36,730 bases of DNA from an uncultured Neokomagataea sp. (GTDB lineage Bacteria > Pseudomonadota > Alphaproteobacteria > Acetobacterales > Acetobacteraceae), in NCBI RefSeq assembly GCF_946476835.1, contig NZ_CAMKWA010000016.1:1-36730 (forward strand), in the 5' to 3' direction. Below, piece after piece: positions 25,960 to 33,933 of the stretch. A program made the position numbers and the translations under genes. Position 1 is the stretch's first letter. Each line of letters begins with the position of its first letter. The notes beneath the pieces are model-generated. The model had not been told where the DNA came from and ran no database searches. It was given only the letters and a program-made list of their open reading frames with translations.

Positions 25960-26789
25960 TAGTCTTCGTCCTTCACAACGGGCAATCTCGTATTGCTGCC
26001 CCATTCTGCCCATGATCCGTCATATAATGCGGCAGGCCCTAACCCAGCCACGTGAACCGCCAACACCAATGTGGATGCTGTCAGCCCTGACCCACAACTG
26101 GCAATAATGGCTTTCTCACCTACGGGGGCGAGGACCTCACGCAAGCGTTCAGGCTCAACAAAACACCCCGATGAATCAAAGAAATATTGCCATTCAATAT
26201 TAATCGCGCCCGGCATGTGACCCGACCGTATGCCAGGCCGCGGCTCAGCCTGAAAGCCACGAAAGCGCCCAGCGGCCCGCACATCCACGACACTAAAATG
26301 CTCCGGCGCCTCCAGAGCCGCCACAACATCACCGCTCCCCACCAAAAAGCGATAATTCGGGCAGGTCTGATACGTTACCGCCAGACACTGTGTCATGCCC
26401 GGCTCTGGCACACCACCTTCAGCACGCCACTGCTCCAACCCACCATCCAACACATAGACAGGTCCCTGATGCCCAAAAAGCTGTGTCAGCCACCAACCAC
26501 GCGCCGCACCAACACACCCTGAGCGATCATAGAAAACCAGCGTCGTCGTCGCCTCGATTCCCAACGTGCCCATAAGCGCCGCAAAACGTGCGGCACTGGG
26601 CACCGTATGCGGCAAAGTGCTCTCCGGGTCAGAAAACACCCCTATGTCAAACCGCCGCGCACCCGGTAAAGCTGACTTACGAAAGTCAGCATCCAAATCA
26701 CCCGTTTGCCCCGGCAACAGCACGCTGGCATCCAGCGCCACATACTCATCAGGCAATTCATCCGACTGAATCACAATGCGGTGCGACAT
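25959..26789 (-). CDS. sseA: 3-mercaptopyruvate sulfurtransferase (two rhodanese domains)
   Basis: It transfers sulfur from 3-mercaptopyruvate to thiols or cyanide. I chose the ATG at 26789 (276 residues, MSHRIVIQSDEL), with an AAGAGAG upstream; a longer frame begins at 26810. The inactive N-terminal rhodanese domain contains LDADFRKSALPGARRFDI and YDRSGCVGAAR. The C-terminal active domain has DVRAAGRFRG, GHMPGAINIEW and the loop CGSGLTAS with catalytic Cys at 232. The CGSG(V/L)T loop indicates mercaptopyruvate over thiosulfate specificity. The stop overlaps the metC start (TAATG), so the two are translationally coupled. It lies divergent from the AI-2E-family gene with a 148-nt gap. Confidence 0.93.
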   Translation of the reverse strand: MSHRIVIQSDELPDEYVALDASVLLPGQTGDLDADFRKSALPGARRFDIGVFSDPESTLPHTVPSAARFAALMGTLGIEATTTLVFYDRSGCVGAARGWWLTQLFGHQGPVYVLDGGLEQWRAEGGVPEPGMTQCLAVTYQTCPNYRFLVGSGDVVAALEAPEHFSVVDVRAAGRFRGFQAEPRPGIRSGHMPGAINIEWQYFFDSSGCFVEPERLREVLAPVGEKAIIASCGSGLTASTLVLAVHVAGLGPAALYDGSWAEWGSNTRLPVVKDED

Positions 26790-26937
26790 AATACGCTCTC
26801 TTACGTTCACAAAATACTGTATCTGACCTGCATAATGATCACGGGGTCAAGGGATGCACGAAACACAAGAGCATGGCACACTCCGCATATGAACATACAC
26901 GCCGCTCATCCTTCCGCACCACAAGGCCAAATCACGC

Positions 26938-28023
26938 ATGAAAACTGAGCGGATCATTCTGGCCTGTGTTATCGTTGGTATCGCCTATGGCTGTGGTATC
27001 ATTTTATGGCCCTTTCTTTCGGCCATTTTATGGGCTGCCATTCTGACCTTTACCACTTGGCCCGTATATCGGCGCTTATGCAACCATGTCCGCCCAGTGA
27101 TTGCATCCGTCACCATGATGGCCCTCAGTGCCATCGCCATTATCGTTCCCCTCGCTATCCTAACGTCCGCAGGACTAAACGACCTGCCCTCCCTCGTAGG
27201 CGAGTTGGACCACTTTTTACGCAATACGGCCTCCGCCAGTCCACCACCTCGCTGGGTCACACATGCCCCCATTATCGGCCCACACCTCACCGAAATATGG
27301 GCACGGCTGAACCATGACGTCGGCGCTATGAGTGAACTCTTGCGCCCCTATTTCGGACAAATTGCGCATATTACGCTCGATATTCTGGTGAAACTCACCA
27401 GCGGCCTCGTCGAATTGGCCATGGCACTCTTTATTGCATTTTTCCTCTGGCTTAGTGGGGATGCACTTGGTCACACCATATCAGCACTCACATACCGTAT
27501 CGCTGGCCCATTAGCTGCGCCCCATCTCATTTCCATGATCGGACGCACAATTCGCGGTACAGTTTACGGCGTGTTGGGTACGGCCATTATACAAGGTATT
27601 CTCACCGGTATTGGCTTTATGATCTGCGGCGTACCTGCCCCGGTACTCCTTGGCGGCATTGCGGCATTTATTGCTGTTTTCCCCGTTGGCGCACCTATTA
27701 TATGGGTTCCAGCCTCACTATGGCTGATGGCGACCCATCACTTTGGTGACGGTATTTTTCTCATGGCTTGGGGCGTGCTCATCATTTCCGGCGCGGACCA
27801 TCTCATCCGTCCCGCCTTCATCGCCCGCGGTGCACAACTCCCTTATCTTTTAACCGTCATTGGCGTACTTGGTGGCGTTATCGCCCTAGGCGGTTTAGGA
27901 ATTTTCCTAGGCCCTGTTCTCCTTGCCGTCGGGTACACCCTCATCAGCCGCTTTGCCCACCCAGCATCCGCCAGCCCACGCTTGGCTTTCACCCCTGAAC
28001 GACCAACGGATACTCCATTATGA
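26938..28023 (+). CDS. AI-2E family transporter (PerM/YdiK-type membrane protein)
   Basis: A 361-residue polytopic membrane protein. Two N-terminal helices (IILACVIVGIAYGCGIILW and the following ILWAAILTFTTWPVY) and a third at about 55-80 precede a soluble segment (about 85-150). A C-terminal set follows, with GTAIIQGILTGIGFMICGVP and the closing GGVIALGGLGIFLGPVLLAV. That arrangement and the DHLIRPAFIARGAQLPYLLTV segment are typical of the AI-2E/UPF0118 family. Despite the name, substrates are mostly unproven; some members are Na+/H+ antiporters or exporters. The next gene starts inside its stop (ATGA), so the two are co-translated. Confidence 0.92.
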   Translation: MKTERIILACVIVGIAYGCGIILWPFLSAILWAAILTFTTWPVYRRLCNHVRPVIASVTMMALSAIAIIVPLAILTSAGLNDLPSLVGELDHFLRNTASASPPPRWVTHAPIIGPHLTEIWARLNHDVGAMSELLRPYFGQIAHITLDILVKLTSGLVELAMALFIAFFLWLSGDALGHTISALTYRIAGPLAAPHLISMIGRTIRGTVYGVLGTAIIQGILTGIGFMICGVPAPVLLGGIAAFIAVFPVGAPIIWVPASLWLMATHHFGDGIFLMAWGVLIISGADHLIRPAFIARGAQLPYLLTVIGVLGGVIALGGLGIFLGPVLLAVGYTLISRFAHPASASPRLAFTPERPTDTPL

Positions 28024-28655
28024 TCCCCCCGGTCTCATCACTGACCTCAGGCAACGTGATCAAAATCCTGAGTTGGAACCTCCTGCACATTAACGGCGCA
28101 ACACTCACGGATGTTCTCACACTCATTCGGGCTGAAAACCCCGATATCGTCACCTTTCAAGAAGCCCGCCCAGAGTTAGATGCTCTCCCGCATGAACTCG
28201 GGGGCACCTACGACCGTACACCTTTACCGGGACGCGCCCACGGCACCGCCTATTGGAGCCGACTGCCAGTCCATACCAAACCGACATTATACCGACTACC
28301 ACGTGGCGTTATTGTACGAAGAAATGCACAAATTATTGATTTTAAAACATTTTCAATCGCAAATGTTCATCTCTCTCACGGCCAAATCTTAAACCGCCGT
28401 CAACTCAAAACAACAGCCGACACCCTTCCTAAACACGCCCTTATTATCGGTGATTTCAATATTGTCGGCCCTGTTTTCTTACCCGGCTTCCAAGACATCG
28501 GCCCCAGAGAGCGTACCCACCATATGCTTAATAAACTGCCGCTACGCTTGGACCGTTGCCTCGCCAAAGGGTTTTCACGCATTGAGGCCAAAACCCTCCC
28601 ACGCTTCGGCTCAGATCACCGCCCCATCTGCCTCACCCTACGCCAGCACGCTTAA
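28020..28655 (+). CDS. Endonuclease/exonuclease/phosphatase (EEP) family protein
   Basis: A 211-residue member of the EEP (DNase I-like) superfamily. The metal-ligand and catalytic motifs are in order: SWNLLHIN near the N-terminus, VTFQEARPE (metal-binding Glu), NVHLSHGQ, IGDFNIVG (catalytic Asp/Asn), and the C-terminal GSDHRPI with the catalytic His. There is no signal peptide, so it is probably cytosolic. Substrates of this superfamily range from DNA to phospholipids and phosphoinositides, and no subgroup is evident. Its ATG overlaps the stop of the AI-2E-family gene (28020-28023). The 73 nt after it hold nothing recognisable before the convergent cardiolipin synthase. Confidence 0.88.
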   Translation: MIPPVSSLTSGNVIKILSWNLLHINGATLTDVLTLIRAENPDIVTFQEARPELDALPHELGGTYDRTPLPGRAHGTAYWSRLPVHTKPTLYRLPRGVIVRRNAQIIDFKTFSIANVHLSHGQILNRRQLKTTADTLPKHALIIGDFNIVGPVFLPGFQDIGPRERTHHMLNKLPLRLDRCLAKGFSRIEAKTLPRFGSDHRPICLTLRQHA

Positions 28656-28728
28656 GCGCAAGCAACACTTCTCAACGCGCCTACAGTCACTCTGACCCTC
28701 TCATCCCCAGCTTCCAGAGAAAATACCC

Positions 28729-30153
28729 TCACAAATAAGGCATCAGTAACCGCAAGGCGGAGTTCCGTAACTGCATCCATAATGGCCGCCGATCCACATC
28801 ATGATGCGTTAAACGCTGACGTGGGCGGCTATCAATAAACTGCGCCAAGCCCTGCGCCACTCCCTCATCATACACTTCAAGATTAATCTCAAAATTCAAC
28901 CGCAAGGAACGCACATCCAAATTTGTGCTCCCAACAAAACTCCATTCTTCATCCACAACCATTAATTTAGAATGATTAAACGGCGGAGCCGCCATCCAAA
29001 CTCGGCACCCGGCGTCCAAAAATGGCCGTACGCTGGCATCACGTGCATAATCAATCAATGCATGATTACTACTGCGCGGCACTACCACATCCACCTGAAC
29101 CCCACGCAACGCCGCCAGCGTCAGAACCGTTGAAAACCGATCATCCGGCACGAAATACGGCGTCATCAGCCGCACACTCCGCCGTGCCAAAGTAATGGCT
29201 TGCAACATGCCATATTCAATCTTTTCCAGATCAGCATCGGGCCCAGACGTCACCACCCGCATCGGCATATCCCCTTGTGGGGTCACGAGCGGAAAATAAG
29301 CCTCACCGTGCAATTCTTCACCCGTGGTGAACGACCAATCCCGCGCAAAAGCCTCTGCAAGTTGTCGGACCACAGGCCCCTGCACAGCAAAATGCGTATC
29401 CGCGACAGGGAGTTTAGCCTTCAGGCTCAGAACATTCTCCGCACCAATATTCAACCCGCCCATAAAACCATAACGACCATCAACAATCAGGATTTTACGG
29501 TGATTCCGCAGGTTAATAAACGGCATACGCCACGGCCAAACCGAATGCATAAACCGACTACACGGTATGCTGGCCCGGCGTAATGACCGCGCTACACCGC
29601 AATGAAAATAACCACTCCCAATACCATCAACCAAAACCCGTATCACAACACCACGAGCCTTGGCATCGATCAGGGCCGCAACAAAATCACGCCCAATCGT
29701 ATCATCACGAAAAATATACGAGCATAACACCACAGAAGAGTGCGCGTTTTTAATCGCCTCCAGCATGACGGGATAAGCCTGATCCCCATCATGCAAAACG
29801 CGCAAAACATTCCCACGCATCAACGGACGCTCCGTTAAACGGCCCAGCATCCGCGCCAAATGCGCCATATTCCCCTGCGCCACATGCCGGTACTGTGCGA
29901 GCGTTTCACGCCCTGCCCATGCATGCTCGTCCACCAAACGCCGCGCCCGGCGCTGCACACGGTTAATGCCGAACATCATATACAAAAGCGTACCGATGAC
30001 TGGCGCGATCCAACACACGCCAATCCACCCAGTACACGCCGCCGTATCGTGCTTGCGCCTTAAAGCATGCAACGTCACACCCAGCGGTAGAACCCACCGT
30101 AGAACAGCATAAATACGTCCCAACCACTCCAGCAACACACCCCAGTGGTTCAT
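28729..30153 (-). CDS. cls: Cardiolipin synthase (phospholipase D family)
   Basis: The enzyme makes cardiolipin at the cytoplasmic membrane by transesterifying phosphatidylglycerol. The 474-residue protein has one or two N-terminal membrane segments (LLYMMFG region and upstream). Two HKD catalytic motifs follow: HRKILIVDGR near residue 217 and HSKLMVVDEE near 391, each followed by the usual G/S-N pair (GGLN, GSTN). A GGAG lies 6 nt before the ATG. It is divergent from bpt with a 130-nt gap and convergent with the EEP gene. The bacterial Cls type with two PLD domains is clear. Which Cls paralogue (ClsA- or ClsB-like) is not. Confidence 0.95.
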   Translation of the reverse strand: MNHWGVLLEWLGRIYAVLRWVLPLGVTLHALRRKHDTAACTGWIGVCWIAPVIGTLLYMMFGINRVQRRARRLVDEHAWAGRETLAQYRHVAQGNMAHLARMLGRLTERPLMRGNVLRVLHDGDQAYPVMLEAIKNAHSSVVLCSYIFRDDTIGRDFVAALIDAKARGVVIRVLVDGIGSGYFHCGVARSLRRASIPCSRFMHSVWPWRMPFINLRNHRKILIVDGRYGFMGGLNIGAENVLSLKAKLPVADTHFAVQGPVVRQLAEAFARDWSFTTGEELHGEAYFPLVTPQGDMPMRVVTSGPDADLEKIEYGMLQAITLARRSVRLMTPYFVPDDRFSTVLTLAALRGVQVDVVVPRSSNHALIDYARDASVRPFLDAGCRVWMAAPPFNHSKLMVVDEEWSFVGSTNLDVRSLRLNFEINLEVYDEGVAQGLAQFIDSRPRQRLTHHDVDRRPLWMQLRNSALRLLMPYL

Positions 30154-30283
30154 GCACGCTCCATTTCTTCTACTCAGGATTTATAAAGATAATCTTGTAA
30201 AAGCGCATCACAGAGAACAAGGATGCACGACCAATAATATTACGCTAGTATGACACTTCATTAGCAGCAGGACAGATCAAACG

Positions 30284-30997
30284 GTGCAACACAGGCCGCA
30301 GCTCTTTTATACGACTGACCCTGCGCCATGCCCGTACCTACCCGAACGTCTAGAGCGTAAACTCATCACCGCATTAGGCGGCCCAGATGCAGACATTATC
30401 CATGACCGCTTAGCCCAAGCTGGCTTCCGGCGCAGCCATTCCATGGCCTACACTCCTGCCTGCGCCACATGCCGCGCTTGCATGTCCTTGCGCTTACCCG
30501 TGGCAGACTTCCAACCCTCCCGCACTCAGCAGCGCATCTGGAGACGCCATCCACATCTCTACATCACACTCCATGCACCACTCCCCACGGAAGAACAATT
30601 CATCCTCTTCCAGCGCTACCAAAACGCCCGCCACGCTGAGGGCGAGATGGTCACCATGTCATGGGATGATTACGCGGCCATGATCGCGCATACCCCCATC
30701 ACCACCTATGTTGTTGAGTTCCGTGATGCGACGGATGCACTAGTCTGCGTTAGCCTTATTGATGCCCTGTCCGACGGACTTTCAGCCGTTTACACGTTCT
30801 ATGAACCTGAGCCCCAAACGCATTCTTGGGGTACGTATTCCATCCTCTGGCTTATTCAACACACTCGCGCTATCGGGCTCTCACAGCTATACCTCGGCTA
30901 TTACGTACCGGGCAGCGCAAAAATGGCCTATAAAGCGCGCTTCCAACCCGCCGAAGTGTTTCACAACGGACACTGGGAGCCACTTTCCCCACCATAA
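30284..30997 (+). CDS. bpt: Aspartate/glutamate leucyltransferase (arginyltransferase family)
   Basis: Bpt transfers leucine from Leu-tRNA to proteins with N-terminal Asp or Glu, marking them for ClpS-ClpAP (bacterial N-end rule). The 237-residue product has the family's N-terminal CPYLPER and the Cys block CATCRACMSLRLPV. The C-terminal GNAT-like half contains YTFYEP, GTYSILWLI, LYLGYYVPGSAKMAYKARF and the final GHWEPL. The start is GTG at 30284. In other alphaproteobacteria bpt is often close to parC, and here a parC remnant appears only 4.6 kb downstream, after the accessory GntR-ABC operon and an antiporter gene. No terminator is evident, but a 10-bp palindrome lies at 31009-31018. Confidence 0.95.
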   Translation: MQHRPQLFYTTDPAPCPYLPERLERKLITALGGPDADIIHDRLAQAGFRRSHSMAYTPACATCRACMSLRLPVADFQPSRTQQRIWRRHPHLYITLHAPLPTEEQFILFQRYQNARHAEGEMVTMSWDDYAAMIAHTPITTYVVEFRDATDALVCVSLIDALSDGLSAVYTFYEPEPQTHSWGTYSILWLIQHTRAIGLSQLYLGYYVPGSAKMAYKARFQPAEVFHNGHWEPLSPP

Positions 30998-31564
30998 TGG
31001 CACGATCTTTACCGGTAACCCTCACCGAATAAAGCCTTCGAACCCAACCGAATATCCGCATAAAAAAGACAGCCCCGATAAACGCCAGTAGCAACTACAG
31101 AGGGCGTCAAAAACGACAAGAGGTTATCCGGGCGCATATATGGACTGTTCAACCCATTTACACCCCTTCGTGCAGCCAACACTCCTTTTGGAGAGCTCCC
31201 ATCGCCTTGTGATACGTCCGAATGTCCGTTCCGCTGCGGAAACCCTACCCAAAACAAGCCCCTGATCCCTGCACCCGTACGAAGAAAACCCGCCTGACAC
31301 CTGCCTACACCCATCGAATAAAGAGTTAGACCAAATTCCGCCGGAATAGACCGCCCTTTCGTCCCGTTCTGATAGCGCCAAAATCACTCTGATGGTCCGC
31401 CAAAGACCGCGCAGCAGGGTGCCTTAGCCTTCGGACGAACGGCCTCAATCAATGATACCCAGACCAACCGCTCATCACAAAAAGCTCTGCGGCTCGCTCC
31501 GCTACTCCTGCAAACCTGCCGCCAGGTTGCTTCTCATTCTTGAATGATAAAAAGCGAGTCATGC
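30998..31564. other. Palindrome-rich non-coding stretch upstream of the GntR-ABC operon
   Basis: No convincing gene lies in this stretch of about 570 nt. Two overlapping minus-strand frames (31009-31314 and 31124-31387) have unusual composition, no ribosome binding site I trust, and no recognised family. It contains a series of short palindromes: TTACCGGTAA (31009-31018), CTCC-TTTT-GGAG (31182-31193), TTCCGCTGCGGAA (31229-31241), ATTCCGCCGGAAT (31336-31348), and the compound structure at 31491-31560. I found no tRNA, RNase P, tmRNA or riboswitch signature. It may be the non-coding end of an inserted element, a structured RNA, or a decayed gene. Confidence 0.5.
31491..31560 (+). other. Compound fold: an 8-bp stem enclosing two hairpins
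   Basis: GGCTCGCT (31491-31498) can pair with AGCGAGTC (31553-31560) with one G-T wobble. Nested inside are AACCTG/CAGGTT (31513-31518 and 31523-31528, loop CCGC) and TCATT/AATGA (31534-31538 and 31543-31547). The wobble favours folding of the plus-strand RNA. The element ends 4 nt before the proposed -35 box of gntR. This is a structure seen by eye. No RNA family is recognised and no folding energy was computed. Confidence 0.4.
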
Positions 31565-31599
31565 TTTACAGATGCGGTGTACTGCACATATATAACACT
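31565..31599 (+). promoter_or_regulatory. Putative gntR promoter and operator dyad
   Basis: TTTACA (31565-31570) is a good -35 box. TATATA (31589-31594) at 18 bp spacing, or TATAAC (31591-31596), could be the -10. Across this spacer lies a dyad, GGTGTA (31576-31581), 12 nt, AACACT (31594-31599). That resembles operators of YtrA-type GntR regulators (GTGT/ACAC half-sites). Binding here would block RNA polymerase, so autorepression by the adjacent GntR protein is the natural inference. Confidence 0.5.
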
Positions 31600-31601
31600 A
31601 T

Positions 31602-31624
31602 ACAGCCAAGTAACTGGCTGTTTT
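31602..31624 (+). promoter_or_regulatory. Short hairpin before the gntR ribosome binding site
   Basis: ACAGCCA (31602-31608) and TGGCTGT (31615-31621) form a perfect 7-bp stem with a 6-nt loop, followed by TTT (31622-31624). It sits just downstream of the -10 box and just upstream of the Shine-Dalgarno AAGGGGGTGA (31626-31635). It could be an early attenuator, an mRNA 5'-end stabiliser or a second repressor site. Confidence 0.5.
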
Positions 31625-31637
31625 GAAGGGGGTGAGG

Positions 31638-32000
31638 ATGAATGAGGTATGGGATGAATCGGTACCGATCTATGTCCAGATCCGCGATAGGATCATGCGG
31701 GCGATGCTTGACGGTGCAATCAAGGAGGGCGAAGCACTCCCCTCCGTTCGGCAAGTCGCGGCTGATTGCCAGGTAAACCCAATGACCGTGATGAAAGCGC
31801 TCCACGCACTGCTCGATGACGGCCTCGTAGAGAAACGACGAGGGCTTGGCATGTTCGTACTGGAGGGCGCACGCGCTCGACTAATCGCACGAGAGCGAGA
31901 AACTTTTCTGACAACGCAGTGGCCCGAAACGCTGGAAACAATCCGTAGGCTCGGGCTGGACCCGGCGGAACTTCTGGCTCTGGAGAGGAAAACATCGTGA
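31638..32000 (+). CDS. GntR-family transcriptional regulator, YtrA subfamily
   Basis: I chose the ATG at 31638 (120 residues), which has a near-perfect Shine-Dalgarno, AAGGGGGTGA at 31626-31635; an in-frame TTG at 31623 would include it. The winged-helix domain (about residues 6-75) shows VPIYVQIRDRIMRAML, the recognition region LPSVRQVAADCQVNPMTV and the wing GLVEKRRGLGMFV. A short helical C-terminal tail (about 45 residues) follows instead of a large effector domain. That defines the YtrA subfamily, whose genes usually sit before ABC transporter genes and repress them. Its stop overlaps the GTG of the ATPase gene (31997-32000). A dyad lies over its promoter. Confidence 0.92.
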   Translation: MNEVWDESVPIYVQIRDRIMRAMLDGAIKEGEALPSVRQVAADCQVNPMTVMKALHALLDDGLVEKRRGLGMFVLEGARARLIARERETFLTTQWPETLETIRRLGLDPAELLALERKTS

Positions 32001-32923
32001 CCGAATTGTGCATCGACGCAAAAGGCGTCACACGGCGCTACAAAGGCGGGCGCGGGATTAACGGGGTTGATCTTGCCATACCAAAAGGGCGCATCGTCGG
32101 ACTTGTCGGGGCCAATGGCTCAGGCAAAACAACGCTCCTACGTGCCATCGTTGGACTAACCGGAACCGAGGGACACTTGCGCGTCAACGGACTTGATCCG
32201 TGGGCACAGCGCGGGACGATGATGGAAGATGTAACATTCATCGCTGACACCGCCATTCTACCACGCTGGATGACTGCAACCCAGGTTCTCGACTACGTTG
32301 AGGGCGTTCATCCACGCTTCGACCGGGAAAAGGCGGAGCGGTTTCTCGCACGCACAACGGTCGGGCGGCAAATGAAGGTTCAACAGATGTCGAAAGGCAT
32401 GGTTGTGCAACTTCATCTGGCGGTTGTTCTCGCTATTGATGCGCGCCTTCTTGTTCTCGATGAGCCAACGCTTGGCCTCGATTTGGTGTTTCGTACAACA
32501 TTCTACCGAACCCTGCTTGAGGAGTTCGCTTCAGAAGAACGGACTATTCTCGTCAGCACACATCAGGTTGAGGAAATCGAGCATATTCTCACGGATGTCG
32601 TAGTGTTGTCCGAAGGAAAGGTGGTGTTCCAAGAGGCCCTCGATGCGCTGGAAACACGTTTTTTCGAACTGAGAGCCATGCCAGAGCGGGAAGACGAAGC
32701 ACGCAGACTCGGCCCAGTTGCCGAATGGCGCTCACTTGGACAGGCACAATTTCTGTTCGATCTCACGAAATCACCCGGCGTCACGGCAGAGATGATCCGC
32801 ATTTTAGGTGAAGTTCGGAGCCCAAGACTAGCGGATGTGCTGGTTCGACTAATGGAAGCCGCACGACCAGAGACGGTCGGTGCCAGTGAATGGGGACGCC
32901 CCCAAAAGGAGAGCGGACGATGA
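31997..32923 (+). CDS. ABC transporter ATP-binding protein
   Basis: Nucleotide-binding subunit of 308 residues in the CcmA/YtrB-like group of ABC-2-type systems. Walker A GANGSGKTT is at about 37-45, Walker B LLVLDEPTLGLD near 153-164, and the switch His in STHQVEE near 195. The signature reads MSKGM instead of LSGGQ, as is common in this group. A C-terminal extension (about 215-308) follows. It starts with GTG inside the GntR stop. Its own stop overlaps the permease ATG (32920-32923), so all three genes are translationally coupled. The substrate is unknown; relatives are linked to cell-envelope stress or peptide-antibiotic response in Firmicutes, but nothing in this sequence shows that here. 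Confidence 0.93.
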   Translation: MTELCIDAKGVTRRYKGGRGINGVDLAIPKGRIVGLVGANGSGKTTLLRAIVGLTGTEGHLRVNGLDPWAQRGTMMEDVTFIADTAILPRWMTATQVLDYVEGVHPRFDREKAERFLARTTVGRQMKVQQMSKGMVVQLHLAVVLAIDARLLVLDEPTLGLDLVFRTTFYRTLLEEFASEERTILVSTHQVEEIEHILTDVVVLSEGKVVFQEALDALETRFFELRAMPEREDEARRLGPVAEWRSLGQAQFLFDLTKSPGVTAEMIRILGEVRSPRLADVLVRLMEAARPETVGASEWGRPQKESGR

Positions 32924-33933
32924 GCGGGATTAAAGTATTTTCGCGGCAAGTGTTCTGCGAACTCCGCAAAGAGTTTCAGCAATATCGCGGGCTATGGATG
33001 ACGCCCGTGGTGCTGGCACTCGCACCCGTCGCAATCATGGTTATTATGGAGATTGTTCACACAGTCTGGGCCTTAGTCACCGGGCACCCGCTCACCCTGC
33101 ATGCCACTGATTTCTCAATCAACGCGGATAGAGTGGATTTCCATCCAAACAACGATAACAGCATCGAAGGAAAAGCAGTCACTCTTGCTGTGATTGGGCT
33201 GCTTTCAACAGGTATTGCGCCAGTTGTCGGGATGATCGTAACGGGTCTGTACGCCTCTTCGGCCTTATTACGTGACAGGCGAGACCAGACAATCTTGTTT
33301 TGGAAATCGCTTCCAGTACCTGAGAGTGCTATCGTTCTAGCTCGAATTTTGTTTTGCAGTGTGGGTATTCCCCTCGCCGTTTTGTGCACTCAATGGGCAC
33401 TGATTGCACTATCAGGCGGAATCATAATCGGCGATTTCCTTATAAAAGACAGCTTCATAGGTCTGCTCTTCACCTCATGGGGGAATCTCCTTGCGTTTCT
33501 CTGGTCTAGCCTAACGGTAATGCCGCTCGGGGGGATACTGCTCGCCTTGTGGTGGTTTCCGATCTGGGCACTACTCCTGCTGTGGTCAGGGATTATGCGC
33601 TCTTATCCTCTCCTATGGGGCGCAATCCTTATCGGTATTCTTGCGACGATAGAGCGCATTGAAAATAATACATCTCAAGGCATTACAGCACTCTGGCAGC
33701 ACGTACAGAGTCAGTGGATTGGCGAGTATGTGTTGGCCCATCTTTGGCAAGGCCTGCACCATATTCGGTCCTTCGGAGAACACGGAGAGCAATTACCGCC
33801 TCAAATAAAAACCAATATTTCATTCTGGGGCGCTCTGCAGGCACATTCAGGAGAAACACTCGCTGGGTTGGCTATCGGAATTGTAGCACTGGTAGCCGCA
33901 GGGTATCTCCGGCGGCGCGCAGGCCCACTTTAA
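32920..33933 (+). CDS. ABC transporter permease (ABC-2 type)
   Basis: Membrane subunit of 337 residues. I chose the ATG at 32920, which has AAAGGAG 8 nt upstream and overlaps the ATPase stop; an in-frame ATG at 32890 would overlap it by 34 nt. About six membrane helices are visible, at roughly residues 26-45, 90-115, 140-160, 175-215, 220-245 and 310-330. A long extracytoplasmic loop (residues 50-85, rich in Asp and Asn) lies between the first two. The protein ends in a basic RRRAGPL. The frame includes RDRRDQTILFWKSLPVP, a cytoplasmic motif typical of ABC-2 permeases. It is the last gene of the GntR-ABC operon. An AT-rich region with an inverted repeat follows. Confidence 0.9.
   Translation: MSGIKVFSRQVFCELRKEFQQYRGLWMTPVVLALAPVAIMVIMEIVHTVWALVTGHPLTLHATDFSINADRVDFHPNNDNSIEGKAVTLAVIGLLSTGIAPVVGMIVTGLYASSALLRDRRDQTILFWKSLPVPESAIVLARILFCSVGIPLAVLCTQWALIALSGGIIIGDFLIKDSFIGLLFTSWGNLLAFLWSSLTVMPLGGILLALWWFPIWALLLLWSGIMRSYPLLWGAILIGILATIERIENNTSQGITALWQHVQSQWIGEYVLAHLWQGLHHIRSFGEHGEQLPPQIKTNISFWGALQAHSGETLAGLAIGIVALVAAGYLRRRAGPL

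Noticed and set aside
31020-31060. TTCGAA-containing T-arm-like sequence suggesting a minus-strand tRNA
   Set aside because: The flanking bases do not form a T-stem, and no D-arm, anticodon arm or acceptor stem can be found.
31009-31387. Two overlapping minus-strand frames (101 and 87 residues) as genes
   Set aside because: They overlap in different frames, lack a convincing ribosome binding site, have odd composition, and match no family I recognise. The palindromes in the same DNA suggest non-coding function.
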